Part shown: in pieces, positions 24,991 to 32,329 of the stretch
How positions within the stretch are numbered: the stretch's first letter is position 1
Layout: each line of letters opens with the position of its first letter
NCBI RefSeq assembly: GCF_023571765.1
Contig: NZ_JAMJXC010000026.1
Coordinates: 1-53,220, forward strand
Source of the DNA: Xanthobacter aminoxidans
Lineage (GTDB): Bacteria; Pseudomonadota; Alphaproteobacteria; Rhizobiales; Xanthobacteraceae
Direction of reading: 5' to 3'
Length of the DNA stretch: 53,220 nt
Program-made: the position numbers and the translations under genes
Notes under the pieces: model-generated
What the model saw: the letters and a program-made list of their open reading frames with translations, nothing else
Databases searched by the model: none
What the model was told of the DNA's origin: nothing

Positions 24991-25872
24991 TCAGTCCCTG
25001 CCGGTCTTGAGGGGGCGTGTCGAATCCGCGGTCCACTCGGCAAGCGATCCGTCATATTCGAGCGTATTCTCGTAGCCGATGACAGAGAGTGCGAGCGCCC
25101 CCAGCGCGGATGCAACGCCGCCCCCGCAATAGGTCACCACCAGCTCTCCGTCGAGGGCGGTGCGGGCCTCGAACAGGCGGCGCAGCTCGTCGGCCGGGCG
25201 CAGGGTGTTGTCGGTGTCGTCCACCAGCTGCGTGAACGGGAGGTTCGTGCTGCCGGGAATATGGCCCGGCCGCGCCCGCCCCGACACGCGTCCGGAAAAA
25301 TCGTCCTCCTGCAGCAGGCAGACCAGCCGGCCCGAGCGCCGGCCCTCGACGATGTCGAGCACATCGCGGGTGGTGGCCGCGGTGGGTGCCGGGAGCGGGA
25401 GCGTGTAGTTCGCCCTGGCATAGGGCGAGAGGCCGTTTTCCATGGGGCGACCCTCGGCGCGGTACTTGCGCAGGCCGCCGTCGAGCACGCTCACGCGTGG
25501 ATGCCCGTAAGAGCGGAAGACCCACCACAGGCGGGCTGCCCATTGGTTGGCAAGATCGTCATAGATGACCACGTGCGAGGTTCGCGAGATGCCGAGCCGG
25601 CTGGCCGCCGTTGCGAACTGGGCCGCCGTGGGACGGGTGAACGGGAAGGGCGCCGTGGGATTGGAGAATTGCGTGAACAGGTCGGCAAATCGCGCCCCCG
25701 GAATGTGCCCGCGCCGTTCGTAATCGTCGAGCCCGCTCCGGAACTCGGCACGTGTTCCGTCCGCCCGCGCAGGCTCCAGGTAGACGCTGGCCTCGAGAAC
25801 GATCAGATCGTCATCGCCCAGATGTTCTCCAAGCCACTGCGTGGAGACGAGAGATTGAGCGGCAGGCATCAT
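24991..25872 (-). CDS. Sulfurtransferase, two rhodanese domains (second copy)
   Basis: A 293-residue tandem-rhodanese protein, paralogous to 16242-17123 but clearly diverged. The N-terminal domain has HIPGARFADLFTQF, VIYDDLANQWAARLWWVFRS and VSVLDGGLRKYRAEG. The C-terminal domain has GHIPGSTNLPF and the active-site loop YCGGGVASALG near residue 255, then EYDGSLAEWTADSTRP. The loop is nearly the same as in the first copy (CGGGxAS), suggesting similar chemistry. ATG 25872 (or 25869) is chosen; no strong ribosome site is visible. It is divergent from a small HTH gene, with a dyad between them. Confidence 0.85.
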   Translation of the reverse strand: MMPAAQSLVSTQWLGEHLGDDDLIVLEASVYLEPARADGTRAEFRSGLDDYERRGHIPGARFADLFTQFSNPTAPFPFTRPTAAQFATAASRLGISRTSHVVIYDDLANQWAARLWWVFRSYGHPRVSVLDGGLRKYRAEGRPMENGLSPYARANYTLPLPAPTAATTRDVLDIVEGRRSGRLVCLLQEDDFSGRVSGRARPGHIPGSTNLPFTQLVDDTDNTLRPADELRRLFEARTALDGELVVTYCGGGVASALGALALSVIGYENTLEYDGSLAEWTADSTRPLKTGRD

Positions 25873-25932
25873 GAGAATCCGGTTCGGGATGGGCGGCAGG
25901 GCCAAAGCCGGCTTGCTTCCGCGTCGGGCTCG

Positions 25933-25958
25933 ATATAAATTCTAAACTAGATTTATAT
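25933..25958. promoter_or_regulatory. AT-rich dyad between sulfurtransferase and HTH genes
   Basis: ATATAAATTCTA (25933-25944) and TAGATTTATAT (25948-25958) are reverse complements apart from one bulged base, around a three-base centre. It lies in the 101-base gap between divergent genes, next to both starts. It is a good candidate operator for a dimeric regulator, possibly the HTH protein at 25974. Confidence 0.5.
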
Positions 25959-25973
25959 TTGAAATGCAAGGAA

Positions 25974-26435
25974 ATGCGCGGCGCTCCCCTCAAAACCGCC
26001 GCCGCTGCCGAGACCGTCGGCGACGGCGCGCAGAACCAGGCGGATGGGTCCCCGGAGGGCGGGCTTCCGGCAGCAGATGCCTTGCCGTCCGATGCCCTTT
26101 CGTCGTTCGCCCGCTACGACGCCAACGTCAAGGATCTTTCCGTCGAGGAGGTGGAGCGCCGCCGGCTGCGCAACCCGCGCGACCGCACCATCTATCGCGA
26201 GGTCGCGCGCCAGTTCGGGGTGGGTGAGCAGTCCCTTCGCCTCTGGGTGAAGAAGAGGGATGCTGAGCGGCTCAAGGGGGATATCCCCCCCGAGGAGCAG
26301 GGCGAGGCTGCCGTGTGTGTCGATCCGTGTCGCGCGGATCTTGGGTTTCGGCATGGGGCGCTCAAGCCGCGAGCCAGCGGGCGACATCATCCGGCTTCGG
26401 GAGGCCACCGGCATGTACCACCTTGCCGTCGATGA
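25974..26435 (+). CDS. Small protein with helix-turn-helix motif (uncertain)
   Basis: The frame from ATG 25974 (AAGGAA just upstream) has an Ala-rich start. A protein-like segment then reads YDANVKDLSVEEVERRRL, followed by TIYREVARQFGVGEQSLRLWV, a helix-turn-helix resembling transposase OrfA or Cro-like DNA-binding domains. After about residue 115 the sequence becomes Pro/Arg/His-rich and overlaps the thioredoxin gene on the other strand. The real protein may be shorter or frameshifted. It could be a regulator of the divergent sulfurtransferase gene, or an IS3 orfA derivative. Low confidence. Confidence 0.4.
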   Translation: MRGAPLKTAAAAETVGDGAQNQADGSPEGGLPAADALPSDALSSFARYDANVKDLSVEEVERRRLRNPRDRTIYREVARQFGVGEQSLRLWVKKRDAERLKGDIPPEEQGEAAVCVDPCRADLGFRHGALKPRASGRHHPASGGHRHVPPCRR

Positions 26436-26598
26436 CGATGCCGGGGGTCGAAGCGATGCCGTAGCCGGCGATCACCGCATAGTCGGTGACCTTTTCCACC
26501 GTGACATCGAGCCCGAGTTTGGCCGCCGCATCCCGCACCATCTGCGCCGTCGTCTCACAGCGGGAGCAGCCGGGGCCGAGCACTTTCACGTCTTTCAT
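26362..26598 (-). CDS. Small thioredoxin-family redox protein
   Basis: A 78-residue protein with the redox motif CSRC (GPGCSRCETTAQMV) near residues 11-14 and the cis-Pro region IASTPGIVIDG. It is shorter than thioredoxin and belongs to the small MTH895-like group often encoded beside ArsR regulators and ArsP-type permeases. It begins 19 bases after the permease gene and is the last gene of the ArsR operon. It probably reduces or carries a metalloid or disulfide in the cytoplasm. Confidence 0.88.
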   Translation of the reverse strand: MKDVKVLGPGCSRCETTAQMVRDAAAKLGLDVTVEKVTDYAVIAGYGIASTPGIVIDGKVVHAGGLPKPDDVARWLAA

Positions 26599-26617
26599 GA
26601 CTTCAGCCTTTCCGGTT

Positions 26618-27682
26618 TCAAGAAAACAGCGCGTTGAACAGGAAACCCACTGCGAGGATGCCGGCGCCGACCACGCTCACGAACACGGCAATCAGCTTCA
26701 GGCTCAAGACTTTGCGCAGGATGATCATTTCCGGCAGCGACAAGGCGATCACCGCCATCATGAAGGCGAGCACGGTGCCCAGCGCCGCGCCCTTGGCCAG
26801 CAGAGCCTCCACCACCGGGATGATGCCCGCGGCATTGGAATACATGGGAATGCCCAGCAGGACCGCGGCCGGCACCGACCACCACGCATCCCGCCCCATG
26901 ATGGAGGCGAGGAGGTCCGCCGGGACATAGCCGTGGATGAAGGCGCCCGCCGCGATGCCGGCGATGATCCACATCCAGACCTTGCCGACAATGTCGCGCA
27001 CGGCCTCAAGGCCGGCCTTGATGCGATCCACCAGCGTCATGCCGTTCGGCGGCAGATCGACGGGAGCCGCGCGCACGTTGCGCACCCAGTCTTCCAGCCA
27101 GCCTTCCAGGTGCAGCCGGCCGATGACCCAGCCGGCAACGATGGCCACCCCAAGGCCGAAGGCCAGGTAGGTGAGCGCCACCTTCCAGCCCACGAGCGCG
27201 AACAGCAGGCCCAGAGCCACCTCGTTGACCATGGGCGCAGAGATGAGGAAGGAGAAGGTGACGCCGAGGGGCACCCCGGCGGAGACGAAACCGACGAACA
27301 GGGGCACCGCCGAGCAGGAGCAGAAGGGCGTGACGATGCCGAGACCGGCGGCGGCGACATTGCCGAGCCCCTCGCGCCGTCCGGCGAGCAGCGCACGCGT
27401 GCGCTCGGCGGAGAAGAAGCTGCGCACCACGCCCATGGCGAACACCACCAGCGTCAGCAGCATCAGCACCTTGGGCGTATCGTAGATGAAGAACGCGACC
27501 GCTTCGGCCAGATGGCTGCCGGGTTCCACCGGCAGACGGGCCACCAGCCATTGGGAGAACGGCGCGAGCTGGGCATAGACCACGAACCAGATCGCGATCG
27601 CCGCGACCGTTGCCGCCGCCCAGGCCAAAGGCGATGCCTCCCGCGGCGGCTTGCGCTCGGTCAATGACAGGTCAGCGCTCAT
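26618..27682 (-). CDS. Permease of the YraQ/ArsP (DUF318) family
   Basis: A 354-residue inner-membrane protein with about eight to ten hydrophobic segments. The hallmark CSCSAVPLFVGFVSAGVPLG (near residues 119-138) is followed by SFLISAPMVNEVAL. The second repeat has IPMYSNAAGIIPVVEALLAKG. ArsP members export trivalent organoarsenicals; YraQ relatives are of unknown function. It lies between an ArsR regulator (four-base overlap) and a CxxC thioredoxin, an arrangement typical of metalloid-resistance loci. A cytoplasmic loop (about residues 150-230) with VRNVRAAPVDLPPNGMT is normal for the family. Confidence 0.85.
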   Translation of the reverse strand: MSADLSLTERKPPREASPLAWAAATVAAIAIWFVVYAQLAPFSQWLVARLPVEPGSHLAEAVAFFIYDTPKVLMLLTLVVFAMGVVRSFFSAERTRALLAGRREGLGNVAAAGLGIVTPFCSCSAVPLFVGFVSAGVPLGVTFSFLISAPMVNEVALGLLFALVGWKVALTYLAFGLGVAIVAGWVIGRLHLEGWLEDWVRNVRAAPVDLPPNGMTLVDRIKAGLEAVRDIVGKVWMWIIAGIAAGAFIHGYVPADLLASIMGRDAWWSVPAAVLLGIPMYSNAAGIIPVVEALLAKGAALGTVLAFMMAVIALSLPEMIILRKVLSLKLIAVFVSVVGAGILAVGFLFNALFS

Positions 27683-27978
27683 GCGGCTCTCCTATCGGAC
27701 GAAGCATTCAGGCTGTTGAGAACAGCATCGACGATGGCGGCCTGCTCGGCCGGTAGTTCAGGATTGCGACGGTAGCGCACCCATTGGGCGTCCCGCCGGT
27801 CGATCACCATGCCGGCCTGCTTGAGCACCGCCATATGGCGCGACATGCGGGATTGGGTGACGCCGAGGACGCGCACAAGCTCGCATACACAATGCTCGCG
27901 CCCGTCCCACAGGAGTCGGACTGCCGCGAGGCGGGTGTGTTCAGCCAGGGCCGACAGAAGGGTGAGCGCGGAGTCCAT
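27679..27978 (-). CDS. ArsR-family metalloregulator
   Basis: A 99-residue winged-helix repressor. EHCVCELVRVLGVTQSRMSR (near residues 28-47) combines the type-I metalloid site CVC with the recognition helix. The N-terminal helix LLSALAEHTRLAAVRLLWDG is also typical. The two Cys in HCVCEL match the As(III)/Sb(III)-sensing site of ArsR. It heads the operon ArsR-permease-thioredoxin. A palindrome 25 bases upstream (28003-28020) is its probable operator. Confidence 0.9.
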   Translation of the reverse strand: MDSALTLLSALAEHTRLAAVRLLWDGREHCVCELVRVLGVTQSRMSRHMAVLKQAGMVIDRRDAQWVRYRRNPELPAEQAAIVDAVLNSLNASSDRRAA

Positions 27979-28002
27979 GGCTTCAATTTACGCTCATGCG
28001 CA

Positions 28003-28020
28003 TATGCGTGCAAGCGCATA
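28003..28020. promoter_or_regulatory. Palindrome upstream of arsR, probable ArsR operator
   Basis: TATGCG (28003-28008) and CGCATA (28015-28020) are exact reverse complements with a six-base spacer, within the AT-richer stretch 28000-28035 upstream of the ArsR start (27978). The size and position fit autorepression of the ArsR operon. The divergent Spy-like gene is 240 bases away, and it is unclear whether it is co-regulated. Confidence 0.5.
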
Positions 28021-28260
28021 AATAATATCATTGTCGGTGGTGCGGAGGTTTCGGCCATCGAGGACGACCGTTTCGGGTCTGACGGCCCGCCGCTCTGGTT
28101 CGCGCGGGAGGACGGGGAAGCCATTCGCCGTGCATCGCGCGTGTGGTGCCACGCCTGATCGACCCGGCAGGACGGCGCAGGCGCAGCCTAAGATGTTCGG
28201 GCTCGCCCCCGGCGCAGTTCGGAGGGGCGGACATGTCCGCCCAGAGGTAGGGAGAGCGTC

Positions 28261-28824
28261 ATGAAGATCAAATCCGTTTCCGTTGCGCGGTTCGCAGCGC
28301 TCGCGCTGGCCGCGGCATTGTCCGCTGTGCCGGCGAGCGCCCAGATGGGCGGTGGGCCCGGCTCTGGTCCGGGCATGATGGGCCAGGGTGAGGGCTATAT
28401 GGGGCCCGGCCAGGGAGGGTGGGGCCCCGGATTCCACCGCTCGGCTCGGAGCATGATGGGTGGCTGCGGAGGCTGGATGACGGGTGATGCCGACGGCCAG
28501 TTGCCCGCCTTCATCGAGGGGCGTGTCGCCTTCCTGAAGGCCGAGCTCGGCGTCACCGATGCGCAGGCCAAGGTGTGGGATGCCTATGTGGCGGCGATGA
28601 AGAACAATTTCATCAGCATGCAGGGCCTGCGCCAGGCCATGCGCGCCAGCTTTGACGCGGACACGCCGATGGATCGTCTTGAGTCCCGCATTTCGGTGAT
28701 GGAAGCCCGCGCCGCTGCTCTCAAGGATATGAAGCAGCCGCTAAGCAACCTCTACGCCGCGCTAAGCGATGACCAGAAGAAGAAGGCCAACGACCTGCTC
28801 ACCGGCATGGGATGCATGATGTGA
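28261..28824 (+). CDS. Exported Spy/CpxP-like (LTxxQ) protein with Met/Gly-rich N-terminus
   Basis: A 187-residue periplasmic protein. The signal peptide is about residues 1-28 (cleavage ASA-Q). A Met/Gly-rich segment (about 29-75: MGGGPG, GMMGQG, MMGGCGGWM) follows. A helical LTxxQ-type domain then includes LGVTDAQAKVWDAYVAAMKN and LSDDQKKKANDLLTGMG. Such proteins act as periplasmic chaperones or metal-stress sensors. The Met-rich segment could bind soft metals such as Cu or Ag, which fits the neighbouring ArsR module. ATG 28261 has GGGAGAG just upstream. Confidence 0.82.
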   Translation: MKIKSVSVARFAALALAAALSAVPASAQMGGGPGSGPGMMGQGEGYMGPGQGGWGPGFHRSARSMMGGCGGWMTGDADGQLPAFIEGRVAFLKAELGVTDAQAKVWDAYVAAMKNNFISMQGLRQAMRASFDADTPMDRLESRISVMEARAAALKDMKQPLSNLYAALSDDQKKKANDLLTGMGCMM

Positions 28825-28871
28825 GCCTGACGGAACGAGACGCGCCACCGGAAGGCCTGTCAGAAATGTCC

Positions 28872-29636
28872 TCAGCCCCCCGACACTTCGAGCCAGCGGC
28901 CAATCTCGGCTCGTATGCGTTCGTCGGAGCGAAACGCATCAGCATCGCCTTCCATGGTCTTCTGTCCAAGCTCCAGGATGTAGACGTAGTCGGAGACCTG
29001 GATGCAGGGGCGCACGTTTTGATCCACGAGGATGACGGCAATTCCCTGACGCGCCAGTCGGGCGATGTGATCATAGACCTCGGAAGCATATTTCGGAGCG
29101 ATCATCGCTGTCGGCTCGTCGAAGAGCAGGGCCTTTGGCTCGATCAGCAACGCCCGGGCGATCTCCAGGAAGCGGCGCTGGCCGCCGCTGAGTTCGCCCG
29201 CCCGCCCATGGCGGAAGGGAGCCAGCATGGGGAAGTCGCCGAGCACTCTGTCGATGGCCCGTCGTACCCGCGCGCCATCGCGACGAACGGGCCAGCACCC
29301 GAGGATCAGGTTGTCCTCCACGGACAAGTCTAGGAAGAGGCTGCTGTTCTGGGGCACGTAGCCGACGCCGACGTGCACCATGTCGTGAGAAGGTGTTCCG
29401 AGCAAAGACCGGCCATCGAACACGATATCCCCGGCGCTGGGCTTCAAGAAGCCCAGCAGCGTCTTGAGGACGGTCGATTTGCCTGCGCCATTGGGGCCAA
29501 TGATGCCGGTAACCTCGCCGGAGCGGAAGGACAGGGTGAGATTTTTCAGAACATGGATGTCGCCGAAATAGGCGGCATACACATTGCGGAACGAGATCAG
29601 GGTCGAGTCGGGTCCAATTTGTGCCAAGGCGTTCAA
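28872..29636 (-). CDS. livF: Branched-chain-type ABC importer ATPase (LivF-like, system 2)
   Basis: A 254-residue ATPase with Walker A GPNGAGKST near residue 46, GYVPQNSSLFLDLSVEDNL (LivF-type), signature LSGGQRRF and Walker B ALLFDEPTAMIAP. It lies 13 bases after the LivG-like gene and ends system 2. It is clearly diverged from the system 1 ATPase (17123-17875), so the two importers are not recent duplicates. Confidence 0.9.
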   Translation of the reverse strand: MNALAQIGPDSTLISFRNVYAAYFGDIHVLKNLTLSFRSGEVTGIIGPNGAGKSTVLKTLLGFLKPSAGDIVFDGRSLLGTPSHDMVHVGVGYVPQNSSLFLDLSVEDNLILGCWPVRRDGARVRRAIDRVLGDFPMLAPFRHGRAGELSGGQRRFLEIARALLIEPKALLFDEPTAMIAPKYASEVYDHIARLARQGIAVILVDQNVRPCIQVSDYVYILELGQKTMEGDADAFRSDERIRAEIGRWLEVSGG

Positions 29637-29649
29637 GATAAGCTCCCGA

Positions 29650-30360
29650 TCAATGCTGGACGCCCAAATAGGCTTCGATGACGGCCGGGTCGCACCGGAC
29701 CGCTGCCGGTGAGCCGGAGCTGAGCACGCGGCCTTCGTGCAGCACCACGATGTCGCGCGCGAGCCGGTAGAGGATGCCGGGATCGTGGCAGACGAGCATG
29801 ACCGCGACTGACCGCGACAGCATCTCTGCCACCTCGTCGAGGAAGACGCGGCACAGGTCGGAATGCATCCCCGCCAGCGGCTCGTCGAAGAGGACGACCC
29901 GCGGCGCGAGGATCAGAATCCTGGCGAGTTCCAGCAGCTTCTGCTGGCCGCCCGAAAGCTCGCCCGCATAATTGTTCGCGAGGGTCGCGAGCTTCACCTT
30001 TTCGAGGGCGTGGTGCGCCCGGTCGAGCCGGATGCCGGAGGGCTCCCCGCGTGCGGGAACCACGAGCAGGTTTTCCAGCACGGTGAGGCTCCGGAACGAA
30101 CGCGGGACCTGAAAGGTTCGCCCGACACCCGCACGGCTGACGTGGTCGGGTCGCTGCCCGCAGATGCCACGACCGCCCAGTTCAATGGCTCCTGCATCCG
30201 GCGTGGCAAAGCCGCAGATGCAGTTCAGAAGGGTGGACTTGCCGGCACCGTTCACCCCCATGATGCCGAGGACCTCGCCGGGATGGACGGAGAGAGATAC
30301 GTCGCTCAGCGCTCGGACCCGGCCGTAGCTTTTGGAGAGATTAGAGATTTGAAGGCTCAT
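29650..30360 (-). CDS. livG: Branched-chain-type ABC importer ATPase (LivG-like, system 2)
   Basis: A 236-residue ATPase beginning MSLQISNLSKSYGRVRAL. Walker A is GVNGAGKST near residue 38, then GVGRTFQVPRSFRSLTVLEN, signature LSGGQQKL and Walker B VVLFDEPLAGMH. The start at 30360 is chosen because homology begins there and it overlaps the LivH-like stop by four bases. The frame stays open upstream over LivH, but that part is a shadow. The C-terminal AVIEAYLG is standard. Confidence 0.9.
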   Translation of the reverse strand: MSLQISNLSKSYGRVRALSDVSLSVHPGEVLGIMGVNGAGKSTLLNCICGFATPDAGAIELGGRGICGQRPDHVSRAGVGRTFQVPRSFRSLTVLENLLVVPARGEPSGIRLDRAHHALEKVKLATLANNYAGELSGGQQKLLELARILILAPRVVLFDEPLAGMHSDLCRVFLDEVAEMLSRSVAVMLVCHDPGILYRLARDIVVLHEGRVLSSGSPAAVRCDPAVIEAYLGVQH

Positions 30361-31241
30361 GATTTCCACTCGGCTTGGCCAATGAGGCCCGCGGGACGGA
30401 TTGCGACGACCAGGACGAGGATCAGAAAGCCAGCGAGAACACCCGCGCTCTGCCCGATCCACAAGGTGGTGAGCTGCTCCGAGAAGGCGAAGATCATCCC
30501 GCCCAGCAAGGCTCCGAGGGGGCTGCCGAGCCCGCCCAGAACGATCACGACGAAGCCAGTGATGGTGTAGTCCAACCCGGAAAACGGCGTGAAGGCCGGG
30601 AAGACGAGCGCGAGAAGTACCCCCGTCACACCGGCGATCCCCGCGCTGACCGAAAAGGCGACGAGCGAGAGGCGCTCGACATCGACGCCGACGATCCGGA
30701 GCGCGTCGCGGTTCATGACGGCGGCGCGCAGCGCCTTGCCGGAGGTCGTGCGGTAGAGGAATAGGAACAGCGCCGGAACCAGCACCATGGCGACGCCCAC
30801 CGCGACGACCCGCGCCTTGGGGATCACCAGCCCCAGCACCCGGTACGATAGGGGCTGGAATTGGAAGATAACCGACCGGGCATCCGCGTCGAAGAGAAAG
30901 AGCAGCCCCGACGCGACCATCAGCGAGACGCCATAGAAGAACAGGAAGGATGCCATTTCCGGATCGCGCGCCGCCTGCAGCCGGCGTCCGGCGACGGCGA
31001 ACAGCGCAAACGCCAGCAGGAACAGCAGAATGAACGCGACGGGGATTGCCGCCAGAGGCGAATAGCCGAGTTGGGTCGTCACCACATAGGCCACGTAACT
31101 CCCGGCTAGGACCATCTCTCCATGGGCCAGGTTGGCGATGCGCATGGCGCCGTAGACGATGGTGAGGCTGAGGCCCAGCAGGCCGTAGAGGATGCCGAGG
31201 GCGATCGCGTTGACGATGGCGCCTGTCATCAGGGAAGTCAT
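30357..31241 (-). CDS. livH: Branched-chain-type ABC importer permease (LivH-like, system 2)
   Basis: A 294-residue inner-membrane permease with LSLTIVYGAMRIANLAHGEM near residue 25, LRAAVMNRDALRIVGVDVER in the cytoplasmic loop and VIVLGGLGSPLGALLGGMIF near residue 235, all typical of LivH. It lies nine bases after the LivM-like gene and overlaps LivG by four bases. Confidence 0.9.
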   Translation of the reverse strand: MTSLMTGAIVNAIALGILYGLLGLSLTIVYGAMRIANLAHGEMVLAGSYVAYVVTTQLGYSPLAAIPVAFILLFLLAFALFAVAGRRLQAARDPEMASFLFFYGVSLMVASGLLFLFDADARSVIFQFQPLSYRVLGLVIPKARVVAVGVAMVLVPALFLFLYRTTSGKALRAAVMNRDALRIVGVDVERLSLVAFSVSAGIAGVTGVLLALVFPAFTPFSGLDYTITGFVVIVLGGLGSPLGALLGGMIFAFSEQLTTLWIGQSAGVLAGFLILVLVVAIRPAGLIGQAEWKS

Positions 31242-31250
31242 GGGGCGCTC

Positions 31251-32258
31251 CTAGAAGAACCAGCGGCGGAATCGCGGGTGGCGCTGCAGCAGCGAGCCGA
31301 CGATGCCCCGTGGGAAGAACAGGACCGTCGCCGAGACGATCAGCCCGAGGATGAAGAGGTTGGCAATGGGAAAGCGGGTCCAGATGAGTTCGTCGGTGAT
31401 GGTCATGAGCACAGCGCCAACCACTGGCCCCATGACGGTGCCGAGGCCGCCCAGCGCGGCATAGATGATAGCCTTGGTCGAGATCAGGATGTTGAACGCG
31501 GCCGCGGGGTCGATGGCGGAGGAATAGAGGCCTTCGAGCGCCCCGCACACCGCCGCGATGGTGCCGGAAAGCATCCACATGGCGAGCCGAAGCCCCTTCG
31601 CGTTGACGCCGATGATCTGCGCCGCATCGAGGTCGTCGCCGATCGCCTTGAGCCGGAGCCCATGGGGCGTGACCGAGATCGCCGTGGCGATCGCCACCGC
31701 CCCCATGGAGACGGCGACCATCAGATAATAGAGGCGGATCGGATCATGCCGCCCGGTGATGGTGATCCCGCTGCTGCCCCCGGCAACGTCCTCCGGCAGG
31801 AGGACGATAACGCTACGCAGCACGATGGCGAGCGACAGGCTGACCACCGAGAAGAACACGCCGCGTAGCCGCAGCGTGGGTGCAAACAGCACCGCGAGCA
31901 GCGCTCCGGCCGCCGTAGCTCCGACGAGCGCCGCCCAGGTCGGCGCGTGGTGGAACTGGCTCAGCACCGCTGCGGCGTAGGCGCCGATGCCGAAGAAGGC
32001 GGCAAAGCCGAAGGGCACATAGCCTGTCATTCCAGCCATCAGATTGAGCGCGGACGCGAGCGCGATCCACTGGAACAAGTAGAACCAGAACGAGACACCC
32101 GCCGAGACGGCCGGGATCGAGACCGCAATGAGGCTGATACCTGCAAGCGTGAGACACCAGATCCAGACACTGGCGCGATGCAGCCGGAACAGCGGCGCAC
32201 GTTGCCGCACGGATGGGGCGGTTTCGGCTGAAGGGGCAGATTGCATGACCATGGACAT
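31251..32258 (-). CDS. livM: Branched-chain-type ABC importer permease (LivM-like, system 2)
   Basis: A 335-residue inner-membrane permease. LMAGMTGYVPFGFAAFFGIG is the LivM N-terminal motif. RLRGVFFSVVSLSLAIVLRS and AALGGLGTVMGPVVGAVLM are also typical. ATG 32258 follows AGGAAG; a longer frame from 32327 has no such site. The binding-protein gene ends 71 bases upstream. The first 35 residues are hydrophilic, a normal cytoplasmic leader. Confidence 0.88.
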   Translation of the reverse strand: MSMVMQSAPSAETAPSVRQRAPLFRLHRASVWIWCLTLAGISLIAVSIPAVSAGVSFWFYLFQWIALASALNLMAGMTGYVPFGFAAFFGIGAYAAAVLSQFHHAPTWAALVGATAAGALLAVLFAPTLRLRGVFFSVVSLSLAIVLRSVIVLLPEDVAGGSSGITITGRHDPIRLYYLMVAVSMGAVAIATAISVTPHGLRLKAIGDDLDAAQIIGVNAKGLRLAMWMLSGTIAAVCGALEGLYSSAIDPAAAFNILISTKAIIYAALGGLGTVMGPVVGAVLMTITDELIWTRFPIANLFILGLIVSATVLFFPRGIVGSLLQRHPRFRRWFF

Positions 32259-32329
32259 CGAGACTTCCTGCGTGGCCGCCGTATTCAGGACGAGGAGCGG
32301 CGGATGCTTCCGCCGCAGGCGAAGCAAGG

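Noticed and set aside
24772-25938. A 388-codon plus-strand frame opposite the second sulfurtransferase
   Set aside because: Shadow frame; the minus strand has both rhodanese domains.
29650-31578. A very long open frame (642 codons) covering LivG-like and most of LivH- and LivM-like genes on the minus strand
   Set aside because: Only the last 236 codons match a protein family. The rest is an Arg/Pro/His-rich shadow of the LivH and LivM frames.
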